42,002 nt of DNA from Thermoguttaceae bacterium (GTDB lineage Bacteria; Planctomycetota; Planctomycetia; Pirellulales; Thermoguttaceae). Shown one piece after another: positions 6,525-14,639 of this stretch. Below the pieces are notes generated by a model that was not told where the DNA came from, made no database searches, and saw only the letters and a program-made list of their open reading frames with translations. The stretch lies in the NCBI GenBank assembly GCA_017441605.1, contig JAFRXD010000002.1, positions 89,674-131,675 of the forward strand, given 5' to 3'. A program made the position numbers and the translations under genes. Each line of letters opens with the position of its first letter. The stretch's first letter is position 1.

Positions 6525-8630
6525 TTACTCTTCGTCTTCCTTGAGCTCGGCTTTCGCAATGATTTCTTGCTGGATATTGGCGGGAACTACGTCGTAACGG
6601 CTGAATTCGATCGTATAGCTTCCTTGTCCGCCGGTCATACTAGCCAAAGCTCGGCTGTACGTGGTAACTTCGGCGAAAGGAACCTCGGCCTTAACGGTCT
6701 GATATCCGCCGCCGGCGTCTTCGACGCCCAAGGGACGGCCGCGTCGCGCGGCGACAACGTCGGAGTTGACGTCGCCGACTTTGTCGACGGGAACGGTGAC
6801 GTCGAGGTTCACAATCGGTTCGAGCAAGGCGGGACGAGCCTTCATAAAGGTTTCTTTGAAGGCGCCCTTCGCGGCGGTGCGGAACGCTTGTTCGTTACTG
6901 TCGACGGGGTGGTATTTACCAAAGTGGACTTCAATGCAGAGGTCTTGGACTTGGTAACCGGCGAGGACGCCGCTTTCCATACGATCCTTGAACCCCTTGT
7001 CGATCGCGGGCATAAAGTTGGAAGGAATCGTACCGCCGACAACAGAGTCGATCCACAAGAAGTTGTTTTCGGGGAAGTACTTCCATTCTTTCATGGACGG
7101 GAAACGATCTTTGTTGGTGGCAAACTCTTCGGGATCGGTTCCGCCGGGGAACGGATACATGCGAATGTGGACTTCGCCGAATTGCCCGGCGCCGCCGGAT
7201 TGTTTCTTGTGTCGATAAGATCCTTCCGCTTGTTGTTGAATCGTTTCGCGGTAGGGGATCTTCTGCTCTTTGGTTTCGAGCTCGACCTTATCGCGTCGCT
7301 TGAGGCGCTCTTGCAAAACTTGGAGGTGCAGTTCGCTCATACCGGTGATGAGCATTTGCTTGGTTTGCTCGTTTCGCTCGACTTTGAAGGTGGGATCTTC
7401 TTCCGCCAGTTTTCCGAGGGCGGTGGAGACCTTCGCTTCGTCGCCTCTGTTTTTCGGGGCGGCGGCCAGCCCGACCATCGGAGTCGGGAAAGAGAACGCG
7501 GGCATTTCGATTTCGCCGAGGGTTCCGCAGGTCTTGAGTTCGTCGGTTTTGGTAACAGCGACAATCATACCGGGACCGGCTTCGTCGACCGGTTGGAGGT
7601 CGTTGGCGACAACTTCGAACAATTGGGCGATTTTGAAACCTTTTCGCGAACCGATAAGAGGCACGTTGGCGCCGGTCTTCAGAACGCCGGAGAAGACGCG
7701 AATGTAATTGATCTTCTGAACGAAGGGGTCGATGCGAGTCTTAAAGACTTGGGCAACGATCGGACCTTCTGGATCGGGCTTGATCTCGACTTCGTTACCC
7801 TCGGCGTCTTTCCCCGAACGGGGGAGAACGTCGGACGGTAGCGCGAAGGAGGCGAGACCGTTGAGGAGTTCGGCGAGCCCGACGCCAGTTTTGGCGGAGA
7901 CGCAGAAGATGGGGATCAACGACTCTTCTTTGATGCCCTTGGCGATAAGTTTCGCCATTTCTTCGTCGTTGGGCAACTCGCCCTCAAAATAGCGCTCCAT
8001 GGCGGCGTCGTCGACGGAGACGATAGACTCGATCAAGGCTTCGCGGAGCTCGGCGGGATCCGCCAAAGCGCCTTCCGCGTCGGCGTCGGTCGCTTTTAGG
8101 ACGTCGACAACTTTGGAGAATTGAGCGCCGTGCCCGACCGGAACGTTGAAGAGCGCGGCTTCTTGCCCGAAAACGGACTTAATCGATTCGACGAGAGAGT
8201 CGAATTCGATGTTGTCGCCGTCCATTTTGGAGAGGACGACAATGCGCCCAAGCCCGGCTTTTTTCGCTTCGGCGAAAACGCGCCGCGTATTGACCTCGAT
8301 ACCGGAAGTGGCGTTCACGACAATGACCGCGGTATCGGACGCGCCCATCGCGGAAATGGCGCCGCCGATAAAGTCGGGGTATCCGGGGGAGTCGAAGACG
8401 TCGAAGTGTTTGCCCGCCCAATCGAAGTTAACGCACGACGTTTCGATCGTGTACTTGTGGGCTTTTTCTTCCTCGTCGAAGTCGCAAATACTCGTTCCGT
8501 CGTCGACGCTAGCCAATCTCTTGACTTTTCCGGACGCGTTGAGGAACGCGTCGGTAAGAGTAGTCTTTCCCGAGCCGCCGTGTCCGCATAAAACAATATT
8601 ACGAATATTATCAGGGCTGTACTTCGACAT
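6525..8630 (-). CDS. fusA: Elongation factor G-like translational GTPase (EF-G2 type)
   Basis: A protein of 701 residues with the full EF-G layout. The G domain has P-loop GHGGSGKT (16-23), G3 DSPGY (80-84) and G4 SKMD (134-137). It is followed by domain II, and by domains IV/V ending with the typical TGGQGSYTIEFSRYDVVP. Canonical EF-G has DTPGH at G3; His is the residue needed for GTP hydrolysis on the ribosome, and here it is Tyr. This Tyr variant marks the EF-G-like/EF-G2 branch, whose mycobacterial member is reported to bind GTP but not act as a normal translocase. Whether it is this organism's main EF-G cannot be decided here. A 42-residue longer frame is rejected: ATG 8630 follows AAGGA, and the family begins near SPDNIRNIVL. 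It has its own promoter and a ~180-base leader. Confidence 0.88.
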   Translation of the reverse strand: MSKYSPDNIRNIVLCGHGGSGKTTLTDAFLNASGKVKRLASVDDGTSICDFDEEEKAHKYTIETSCVNFDWAGKHFDVFDSPGYPDFIGGAISAMGASDTAVIVVNATSGIEVNTRRVFAEAKKAGLGRIVVLSKMDGDNIEFDSLVESIKSVFGQEAALFNVPVGHGAQFSKVVDVLKATDADAEGALADPAELREALIESIVSVDDAAMERYFEGELPNDEEMAKLIAKGIKEESLIPIFCVSAKTGVGLAELLNGLASFALPSDVLPRSGKDAEGNEVEIKPDPEGPIVAQVFKTRIDPFVQKINYIRVFSGVLKTGANVPLIGSRKGFKIAQLFEVVANDLQPVDEAGPGMIVAVTKTDELKTCGTLGEIEMPAFSFPTPMVGLAAAPKNRGDEAKVSTALGKLAEEDPTFKVERNEQTKQMLITGMSELHLQVLQERLKRRDKVELETKEQKIPYRETIQQQAEGSYRHKKQSGGAGQFGEVHIRMYPFPGGTDPEEFATNKDRFPSMKEWKYFPENNFLWIDSVVGGTIPSNFMPAIDKGFKDRMESGVLAGYQVQDLCIEVHFGKYHPVDSNEQAFRTAAKGAFKETFMKARPALLEPIVNLDVTVPVDKVGDVNSDVVAARRGRPLGVEDAGGGYQTVKAEVPFAEVTTYSRALASMTGGQGSYTIEFSRYDVVPANIQQEIIAKAELKEDEE

Positions 8631-8772
8631 ATAGTAAATCCTTGTTGAAAACGTCGAGTTACCGGGAGGGAACGTCGACTCCACTCTTAAAGGGAGGTCT
8701 CGCGCCGAGTCGAACGCAAAGGCGAGCCGACCGCTGGGCGTCTTTCGCGGCGGCAAATTGGCGGCTTATAAA

Positions 8773-8796
8773 GCGGAAGCGCCGCGCCTCTTCCGC
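8773..8796 (-). other. Hairpin in the leader of the EF-G-like gene
   Basis: Arms GCGGAAG and CTTCCGC pair perfectly, and TTTATAA follows on the minus strand, within the predicted 5' untranslated region. This looks like a weak terminator or attenuator. It may only be a structured leader. Confidence 0.35.
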
Positions 8797-8819
8797 CCGC
8801 CATGCGATGTAATTTTTCT

Positions 8820-8848
8820 AGTATAGTCGACAATGGCGGGTTTTTCAA
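8820..8848 (-). promoter_or_regulatory. Predicted sigma70 promoter of the EF-G-like gene
   Basis: On the minus strand, -35 TTGAAA (8848-8843), 17-base spacer, -10 TATACT (8825-8820). The predicted leader is ~180 bases long. Confidence 0.7.
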
Positions 8849-8944
8849 GGACCGGGATAAATTTTTCTTCGAAAGGCGCGGCTTTTGCGGCGAGTCTCTC
8901 TCTAGGGTTTTTACTCGATTTCGATTTCTTTCCATTTTGTTCCT

Positions 8945-8973
8945 TCACGAAAGAGTTCTTTTCCGATATACTA
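8945..8973 (+). promoter_or_regulatory. Predicted promoter of the M16 peptidase gene
   Basis: -35 TTCACG (8945-8950), 17-base spacer, -10 TATACT (8968-8973), about 100 bases upstream of the ATG at 9079. Confidence 0.5.
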
Positions 8974-9078
8974 ACCGAGATTCTGGAGGCGCGGCGGACG
9001 GACGATAGTTTTTTCGTCGGCTGGAACGACCAACGCGCAAAGCGAACAAATTCGGGGGCCCGGGTCGGGCGAAAGAGA

Positions 9079-10311
9079 ATGAAATTTCAAAGAACGACGC
9101 TCGACAACGGGCTGGAGATAGTCGTCGAGCAGAACGAATCGGCGCTGTCCACCGCGCTCGGCTTTTTTGTTCGGACGGGCAGTCGGGACGAGACGGACGA
9201 GATTGCCGGCGTCAGCCACTTCCTAGAGCATATGGTTTTCAAGGGCACCGAACGTCGAACCGCGGCGGACGTCAATCGCGAGCTCGACGAATTGGGGGGA
9301 ATCTCGAACGCCTGCACGTCCGAGGAGTCGACCGCGTTTTACGCGAAGACGCTTCCCGAATTGCAAGAGCGCGCGATCGAGTTGCTGAGCGATATTCTTC
9401 GACCGGCTCTTCGCAAGGAAGATTTCGATACGGAAAAACAAGTTGTCCTCGAAGAAATCAAGATGTACGAGGATCAGCCTCCGTTTTTAATCGACGACGA
9501 CGCGCGAAGCCATTTTTTTGCGGGCCGGCCCTTGTCGCGTAGCGTTTTGGGTTCTCGGGAATCGGTCGGAGGTTTGACTCCGGAAGCCATGCGGGAATAT
9601 TTTGAGCGCCGCTATTCCCCGGGAAACGTTGTTTTTGTCGCGAGCGGTCTTGTCGATTTTGACAAAACGGTTCGCTGCGTCGAGTCTTGTTGCGGACACT
9701 GGAAACCTTTTGAAACAAGTCGTCAAATCTCTCGCGGTCGCGGTAGTTCCGGCGTTTTGGTTAAGAAACGCGAAGAGACGAGTCAAGAGTACGTTCTCCA
9801 GTTGATGGACGCGCCCGCGGCTTCGGATTCGGATAGAATCGCGGCCGGCATTTTGGCGACGGTTATCGGCGGAACGGGTGGACGCATGTTTTGGGAGTTG
9901 GTCGATTCCGGTCGAGCGGACGTCGCGGCGTTGGCGCCTCTTTTTTACTCCGACGCGGGTTGTTTTGAATTTTACCTGGCTTGCGATCCCGAGGACGCCG
10001 ACGACAATCTCGCTATCGCGCGCAGGATTCTTGACGAAATCGTTCGGGACGGCGCGAAGGAAGAAGAAACCGAACGGGCCAAGACAATGGTTTTGACTCG
10101 GATCGCGCTTCTTGGTGAAAGTCCAATGCGCAGGCTTTTCTCGATTGGTGAAGAGTGGCTTTCGGAGGGGCGCTACAAGTCCGTCGCGGAGCAATTGGAG
10201 GAAGCGAGAAAAACGACGCTCGACGACGCGAACGCGGTCGCTAAGAAGTATCCCTTTGACAATAGTTTCACGGTCGCTATTGGGGAACTCGATTCTTTGC
10301 GCGACTTTTAA
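9079..10311 (+). CDS. M16-family zinc metallopeptidase (processing-peptidase-like)
   Basis: A protein of 410 residues beginning MKFQRTTLDNGLEIVVEQ, the usual start of this family. The inverted zinc motif HFLEH is at 47-51 and the third zinc ligand is one of Glu125/126 in VVLEEIKMYED. KGTERRTA and LGGISNACTSEESTAFYA are also family hallmarks. The second, catalytically silent half (from ~200) is present, so the length is normal for YmxG/mitochondrial-processing-peptidase-like proteins. These cleave peptides or small unfolded proteins. No signal peptide is visible, so it probably acts in the cytoplasm. An in-frame upstream extension of 82 codons contains the promoter and is rejected; ATG 9079 follows GAAAGAGA. 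It shares a terminator with the convergent gene. Confidence 0.9.
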   Translation: MKFQRTTLDNGLEIVVEQNESALSTALGFFVRTGSRDETDEIAGVSHFLEHMVFKGTERRTAADVNRELDELGGISNACTSEESTAFYAKTLPELQERAIELLSDILRPALRKEDFDTEKQVVLEEIKMYEDQPPFLIDDDARSHFFAGRPLSRSVLGSRESVGGLTPEAMREYFERRYSPGNVVFVASGLVDFDKTVRCVESCCGHWKPFETSRQISRGRGSSGVLVKKREETSQEYVLQLMDAPAASDSDRIAAGILATVIGGTGGRMFWELVDSGRADVAALAPLFYSDAGCFEFYLACDPEDADDNLAIARRILDEIVRDGAKEEETERAKTMVLTRIALLGESPMRRLFSIGEEWLSEGRYKSVAEQLEEARKTTLDDANAVAKKYPFDNSFTVAIGELDSLRDF

Positions 10312-10359
10312 GGTTTAGGGACGTTCGGTCTTTTTTGCCAAAGAGAGTTCTCATAACGA

Positions 10360-10392
10360 AAGGAAGGTTGGAGCCGGGCCCCGACCTTCCTT
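10360..10392. terminator. Bidirectional terminator between convergent genes
   Basis: A nine-base stem AAGGAAGGT/ACCTTCCTT with a partly paired GC-rich interior is followed by TGTTTTATT on the plus strand and TCGTTATG on the minus strand. It sits 48 bases after the M16 gene and 42 bases after the convergent secreted-protein gene. Confidence 0.75.
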
Positions 10393-10434
10393 TGTTTTAT
10401 TGAATTCGTCCGTTAAACCGAACGAACAAGCTCT

Positions 10435-11673
10435 TTACAGCGCGTCAAATTCGATATCGCCCTCGTCGTCGTCTTCATCGTTGTCGACGTCGTCGGTTTT
10501 CATTTTTGCGAGAACTTCCTCGCGGATAAAGCGGACGAATTCGTCGAAGACGGGCTTGTTGTCGGTCCAGAATTTTTCGTTTATTTTCCAAACAACTTTC
10601 GATCCGTCGACCGAGCAAGTCATAAATGCGGCGACAACCGGCTTCGCTTGTTCGACCGCCTTTTTCGCGAGTTCTTTCTGGTCGTCGGTAACGCTGGAAT
10701 CCTCGGAATCCGCAACGCTGGAAGCGAGTTTGTCGAACATCGAGTTGAGCTCGGCGACAAGTTTGCTTTGAACGACGTCGACATACTCCTTCGCGTCGTC
10801 GTTAGAGTTCGCTTGGATAACGGACACAACCTCGAGGGCTTGGAGATCGACCCACCAATAGTTGTATTTAACTTTTTGGCTCAATTCCTCGTTGAGATTG
10901 ACGAGCGATCCGATGGAATCTTTAAACATTTTGAGCGCGTCGGCGTCGGCGTTTTCCTCAATTTGCGCAAAGGCGTCGTCGATTTGTTTTTGCGCGAGCT
11001 CGTCGTTGTCGACTTTTAGGTTGACTCCTGAGAGAGCGGCTTTCGCGGGCGCGGCTTTGAAACCGTCGACGAAATTGGTCGCGTCGACCGTCGCGATTTT
11101 CTGGAAGCGACTCTTCATATAAGCCTTGACGTCGTCTTGCGAAAGCTCGCTCGGGACGATGAGATTGAAGATGAAACCGCTTCGCTCAAATCGGTACTTG
11201 AGGGTGTACTGAGAGTCTTGGGGCAACATTTTGTTGAAGCCCTGAAGCGCGTTTCGGATTTCGTCTTTTTGCTCTTTTTGAAGTCCCTCGACCGGCACTG
11301 CAACGTACGGATACAGTTTTTCGTTCTCGTCTTTGGCTTGATCGACAACCACGTACAACTCTTTAACGCCCGCTTCTTTTAGGGGTTCGACGTTCGTGGA
11401 GTAAGCTTGAGACACGAACATTCCGGCAATGGGAACGAGTTGTTTGAACTGCGTCGCGTTTTCATCGTTTCCCGGGAGAAAATAATCGACGGCCCCGTTT
11501 CCGATTTTTTGAATCGATTTCGCCAGCGACTGCGAATCAATTTGATCGAGATTAATTTTGACGATGGAAACGGTTTCTTTTTGAACGAGCGATTCGTAGC
11601 TTTGCGATCGAACGACGCCGCAGAAGGCGAACAGCGCCAGTAAAGCGAGCGAGGCGCGGAAAAACGATTTCAT
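10435..11673 (-). CDS. Secreted protein of unknown function with acidic C-terminus
   Basis: The protein has 412 residues from MKSFFRASLALLALF, with a clear signal peptide (hydrophobic 5-18, cleavage near VVRSQ). The mature part is alpha/beta-like, without a motif I recognise. It has repeated V...V(V)D strands (ELYVVVDQ, YPYVAVPV) and long charged helices rich in Asp, Glu, Lys and Gln. The last ~20 residues are almost entirely acidic (DDVDNDEDDDEGD). It has few cysteines and no membrane segment after the signal, so it is probably periplasmic or exported. The chosen ATG follows GGGGAT. A 26-codon upstream extension is arginine-rich and would bury the signal peptide, so it was rejected. Expressed from the promoter at 11814-11842 and ended by the shared hairpin 10360-10392. 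No function is assigned. Confidence 0.8.
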   Translation of the reverse strand: MKSFFRASLALLALFAFCGVVRSQSYESLVQKETVSIVKINLDQIDSQSLAKSIQKIGNGAVDYFLPGNDENATQFKQLVPIAGMFVSQAYSTNVEPLKEAGVKELYVVVDQAKDENEKLYPYVAVPVEGLQKEQKDEIRNALQGFNKMLPQDSQYTLKYRFERSGFIFNLIVPSELSQDDVKAYMKSRFQKIATVDATNFVDGFKAAPAKAALSGVNLKVDNDELAQKQIDDAFAQIEENADADALKMFKDSIGSLVNLNEELSQKVKYNYWWVDLQALEVVSVIQANSNDDAKEYVDVVQSKLVAELNSMFDKLASSVADSEDSSVTDDQKELAKKAVEQAKPVVAAFMTCSVDGSKVVWKINEKFWTDNKPVFDEFVRFIREEVLAKMKTDDVDNDEDDDEGDIEFDAL

Positions 11674-11813
11674 TGGAAATCCCCGTGTCTTTCTTTTCGA
11701 CGAGCGGTTCTTGGCGCCGACGCATTGCGAGGGACGCGGACGCGCTCTCAATTAAAACGACAAACGCGAAACTCAAAGTCGCGTTTCGTCGCTCTCCGTG
11801 TAAATGTGATCGC

Positions 11814-11842
11814 ATTATACCAAACTCGTCCAATCCTTGCAA
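11814..11842 (-). promoter_or_regulatory. Predicted sigma70 promoter of the secreted unknown protein
   Basis: On the minus strand, -35 TTGCAA (11842-11837), 17-base spacer, perfect -10 TATAAT (11819-11814). The predicted leader is about 135 bases. Confidence 0.78.
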
Positions 11843-11974
11843 ACGACGTTTTTGACATATTTTGATTTTTAGGTTTTTGGCCAACGATCGCTATTACCGT
11901 TATAATTCAGTTTTTCGATTTTGTTTTTATTCGCACCGACGTCGGCGTTTCGATAAAATATCGCGCGGTCTAGG

Positions 11975-12002
11975 TTGAGAGTCTCGCCGAAACGGTTATA
12001 AT
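11975..12002 (+). promoter_or_regulatory. Predicted sigma70 promoter of the RDD protein gene
   Basis: -35 TTGAGA (11975-11980), 16-base spacer, perfect -10 TATAAT (11997-12002), about 90 bases upstream of the TTG start at 12101. Confidence 0.75.
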
Positions 12003-12100
12003 CGGGAACCCGTGGCGTTACGACGCGCATAGCGTCGGGCTAACTTTGATCGTATCGGGCGTTGCGAAACGCCAAGAAGCGAGTTCAACGGAGAACCAAA

Positions 12101-12952
12101 TTGAGCGAGTCCGAATCCAACGTCAAAGCGGCGTCTTCGACGATCGAGAATTTTTGGCGCTCGAACGAGGCGGAACCGCCTATCGACACAAGTTATAACG
12201 TTGTCGCGCCCGAAAACGTCGCCTTTCAATATCGAGTTGCGGGGCCGTTTTCGCGGTCATGGGCTTATATGCTCGACTTGATTTTCATCGCGATTTACTT
12301 GACGATTTCTTTGCTTGGGGTCGGCTTTTTTCTGTTCGAGCTTTTGGTTGGCAAGTTTGATTTTTCGGAGAAATGGGCCGAAGCGTTATTCGCAACGTTC
12401 TTTTTTTTCAATCTCGTTTTCGTTTGTTGGTTTTGGAACGCTCTTTTCGAAGCGTATTGGAACGGTCGCACTCTTGGCAAAGCGATTATGGGATTGCGAA
12501 CGTTGACGGTCGACGGAGGCCCAATCGGTCTTGGTTCGGCTCTTTTGCGCAACGTATTGCGATACGCCGACCTATTTTTAGGGCCGTTCGGGGTTCTTGT
12601 CATGGGAACCAACGACCGCATGGCGCGACTTGGAGATCTCGCGGCGGGGACGATGGTCGTCGTCGATCGGAAGAAGTTTCGGGACAAAACCACGTTGGCG
12701 TTTAAGGAACCGATCGTTCTCAATATCGAGGCAAAGATACCGGAAGATTTTGAGATTTCTCCGGCACTTCACAAGACGCTGGCGCTTTACGTGTCGCGTC
12801 GATTGGAAATATCTCCGTTTCGACGTTACGAGATCGCGGCGCCCTTGGCGAACATATTGTCGAAGAAGGCGGGGATTTCCTATCGAATCGAACCGGACGC
12901 GTTTCTTTGCGCGCTTTATCAACGTTCGTTGGGATTGGATCGTCACATATAA
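12101..12952 (+). CDS. RDD-family integral membrane protein
   Basis: The protein has 283 residues starting at a TTG (LSESESN). The TTG is chosen because GGAG at 12090-12093 is spaced ideally (7 bases) before it; the more upstream TTG at 12062 has no ribosome binding site. The RDD domain spans ~45-200: PFSRSWAYMLDLIFI holds the R..D..D-type first helix, WNGRTLGKAIMGLRT is the conserved cytoplasmic loop, and NDRMARLGDLAAGTMVV ends the domain. There are three to four hydrophobic helices. A soluble C-terminal region of ~80 residues follows (FEISPALHKTLALYVSRR, FRRYEIAAPLA). RDD proteins are proposed Na+(Li+)/H+ antiporters or scaffolds, with no settled function. It is probably co-transcribed with hflX, 41 bases downstream. 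Confidence 0.87.
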   Translation: MSESESNVKAASSTIENFWRSNEAEPPIDTSYNVVAPENVAFQYRVAGPFSRSWAYMLDLIFIAIYLTISLLGVGFFLFELLVGKFDFSEKWAEALFATFFFFNLVFVCWFWNALFEAYWNGRTLGKAIMGLRTLTVDGGPIGLGSALLRNVLRYADLFLGPFGVLVMGTNDRMARLGDLAAGTMVVVDRKKFRDKTTLAFKEPIVLNIEAKIPEDFEISPALHKTLALYVSRRLEISPFRRYEIAAPLANILSKKAGISYRIEPDAFLCALYQRSLGLDRHI

Positions 12953-12993
12953 ACGGGTGGCGCTCGGCTCGCTCTTTTTTGGATTGACCAGAG

Positions 12994-14565
12994 ATGAAAG
13001 AAAGAAAAGGACCTAAAAATCCGGGGGAACGAAATCGCGATCGAGACGACGAGTCGACGTCTCGAAGTCAACGTCGCGCGGCGCGTCGCGAGTCGCGCGC
13101 CAACGATTCTTTCGAGACCGAATCGACTCTCGCTATCGAAATAGAGGGAGGCGTCGACGACGACTCCGAGGACGAATCGAGTTTTTCGCGGGACGCCGGG
13201 GCATTTTCGACGGTAGATTTCGAATCGTCCTCTCGCGGAGCTCGAACGACGAGCGTCGCGAACGAGCGAGCGATATTGGTCGGAGTCTATAAGCCGAATC
13301 AAGGACTGGGCGCCGATCCGCTCGCGGAATTGGCCGGTCTTGCGGAGGCGGCGAGCGTGGATCCGGTCGGTTCTTTGATTCAACGTAGAACGCTCCCCGA
13401 CTTCGCGTATTGTTTGGGCAAGGGGAAGTTGGAGGAATTGGAGGGACTAGTTCGCGCGGTCGACGCGCAGGTGGTTCTCTTCGATATGGATTTATCGCCC
13501 GGTCAAACTCGTAATTTGGAAAAGCGGCTCGACGTAAAAGTAATCGATCGCACCGAATTGATCCTCGACGTTTTCGCGAGTCGGGCTCGGACTCGCGAGG
13601 CTCGTCTCGCGGTCGAGTTGGCGCAATTGGAGTATTCGTTGCCTCGCCTCAAGCGGATGTGGACGCACCTCGAACGACAGACGGTCGGCGGGGTCGGACT
13701 TCGAGGTCCCGGCGAGAAGCAGTTGGAAGTCGACCGTCGCATCGCGCAAAAACGCATCGTCGAATTGAAGCGCGAATTGAGCGAAATTCACGAGCGCAAG
13801 AAGCGCGAAATCGAGGGTCGCGAACAAACGCGACGAGTTTGTTTGGTCGGGTACACGAACGCCGGCAAAAGTTCGCTCCTGAACTCGATGACCGACGCGG
13901 GCGTATTTGCCCAAGATATGTTGTTCGCGACGCTCGACACGCGCACTCGACGCTGGTTCTTGCCGGGTTGGGGACCGGTTCTCTTGAGCGACACGGTCGG
14001 TTTCGTTCGAGATTTGCCGCACCATTTGGTGGCGAGCTTTAGGGCGACGCTGGAAGAGGCGACGACCGCGAATCTCTTGATCCACGTGGCGGACGCGAGC
14101 GCTCCGGACGTCGTCGAACAGATCGACGCGGCGCGCAAAGTTCTCGGGCGATTGGACGTCGCGGAGAAAGACGAGATTCTCGCGTTGAACAAGATCGACG
14201 CGGTGGAATCGGAATCTCGTTTGCGAGCGCTCGAGGAGCGCTATCCGAACGCGGTTCTCATAAGCGCCAAAGATCGGACGGGTTTGGAGAAATTGACTTC
14301 GGCGGTAAGCGCGGCGCTGAGTCGGGAGTTTTTGGACTGTTACGTCGAGTTGCCGGCGTCCGACGGGGGAACCGCGGCGGCGCTCGCGCGCGAGGGAGAA
14401 GTAACGTCGCGCGAGTACGACGCCGAGGGTCGTGCGACGATTCATTGTCGGTTGCCAAAACGTTCGCTGGAACGACTTCGCGCGGTTCCGAACGCGATTG
14501 TTCGTTTGAATTCGCGCGACGCGGAGCCTCTTTTTTCGACGCTCGCGTCGGAATCCGAGACCTAA
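12994..14565 (+). CDS. hflX: GTPase HflX
   Basis: A protein of 523 residues. After a ~90-residue hydrophilic Arg/Asp/Glu/Ser-rich extension not found in classical HflX, the HflX N-terminal domain runs from ~92 (ERAILVGVYKP) through the conserved GLRGPGEKQLEVDRR (235-249). The GTPase domain has P-loop GYTNAGKSS (286-294), G3 DTVGF (333-337) and G4 NKID (399-402). HflX is a ribosome-associated GTPase that splits stalled or hibernating ribosomes after heat and antibiotic stress. The C-terminal region (~450-523) is the usual short domain. The ATG at 12994 has a weak ribosome binding site, and a later start within the extension cannot be excluded because nothing there is conserved. It probably follows the RDD gene in one transcript. 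Confidence 0.95.
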   Translation: MKERKGPKNPGERNRDRDDESTSRSQRRAARRESRANDSFETESTLAIEIEGGVDDDSEDESSFSRDAGAFSTVDFESSSRGARTTSVANERAILVGVYKPNQGLGADPLAELAGLAEAASVDPVGSLIQRRTLPDFAYCLGKGKLEELEGLVRAVDAQVVLFDMDLSPGQTRNLEKRLDVKVIDRTELILDVFASRARTREARLAVELAQLEYSLPRLKRMWTHLERQTVGGVGLRGPGEKQLEVDRRIAQKRIVELKRELSEIHERKKREIEGREQTRRVCLVGYTNAGKSSLLNSMTDAGVFAQDMLFATLDTRTRRWFLPGWGPVLLSDTVGFVRDLPHHLVASFRATLEEATTANLLIHVADASAPDVVEQIDAARKVLGRLDVAEKDEILALNKIDAVESESRLRALEERYPNAVLISAKDRTGLEKLTSAVSAALSREFLDCYVELPASDGGTAAALAREGEVTSREYDAEGRATIHCRLPKRSLERLRAVPNAIVRLNSRDAEPLFSTLASESET

Positions 14566-14639
14566 TGCTCGAACGTTTAACCTCGCGTCGTTTTTTCAAA
14601 CGGCGCTAACGACTAACACTTTTTAAACCGAGGAACGAT

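Larger units (their letters stand above)
8631..9078. other. 448-base divergent intergenic region
   Basis: It separates the leftward EF-G-like gene from the rightward M16 peptidase gene. It contains one promoter for each (8820-8848 minus; 8945-8973 plus) and the leader hairpin 8773-8796. Open frames extending both genes into this region have no conserved residues and contain the promoters, so they are not treated as coding. Confidence 0.6.
11674..12100. other. 427-base divergent intergenic region
   Basis: Contains the leftward promoter 11814-11842 and the rightward promoter 11975-12002. A second possible rightward -10 (TATAAT, near 11900) has a poor -35. It is AT-rich in the middle, with no gene seen. 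Confidence 0.6.

Noticed and set aside
6432..7841. A 469-codon open frame opposite the EF-G-like gene
   Set aside because: It lies wholly antisense to well-conserved EF-G domains. Its translation has no family features, and it is explained by the codon bias of the real gene.
8833..9078. N-terminal extension of the M16 peptidase by 82 residues
   Set aside because: The extension holds the predicted promoter and has no conserved residues. The ATG at 9079 matches the family start.
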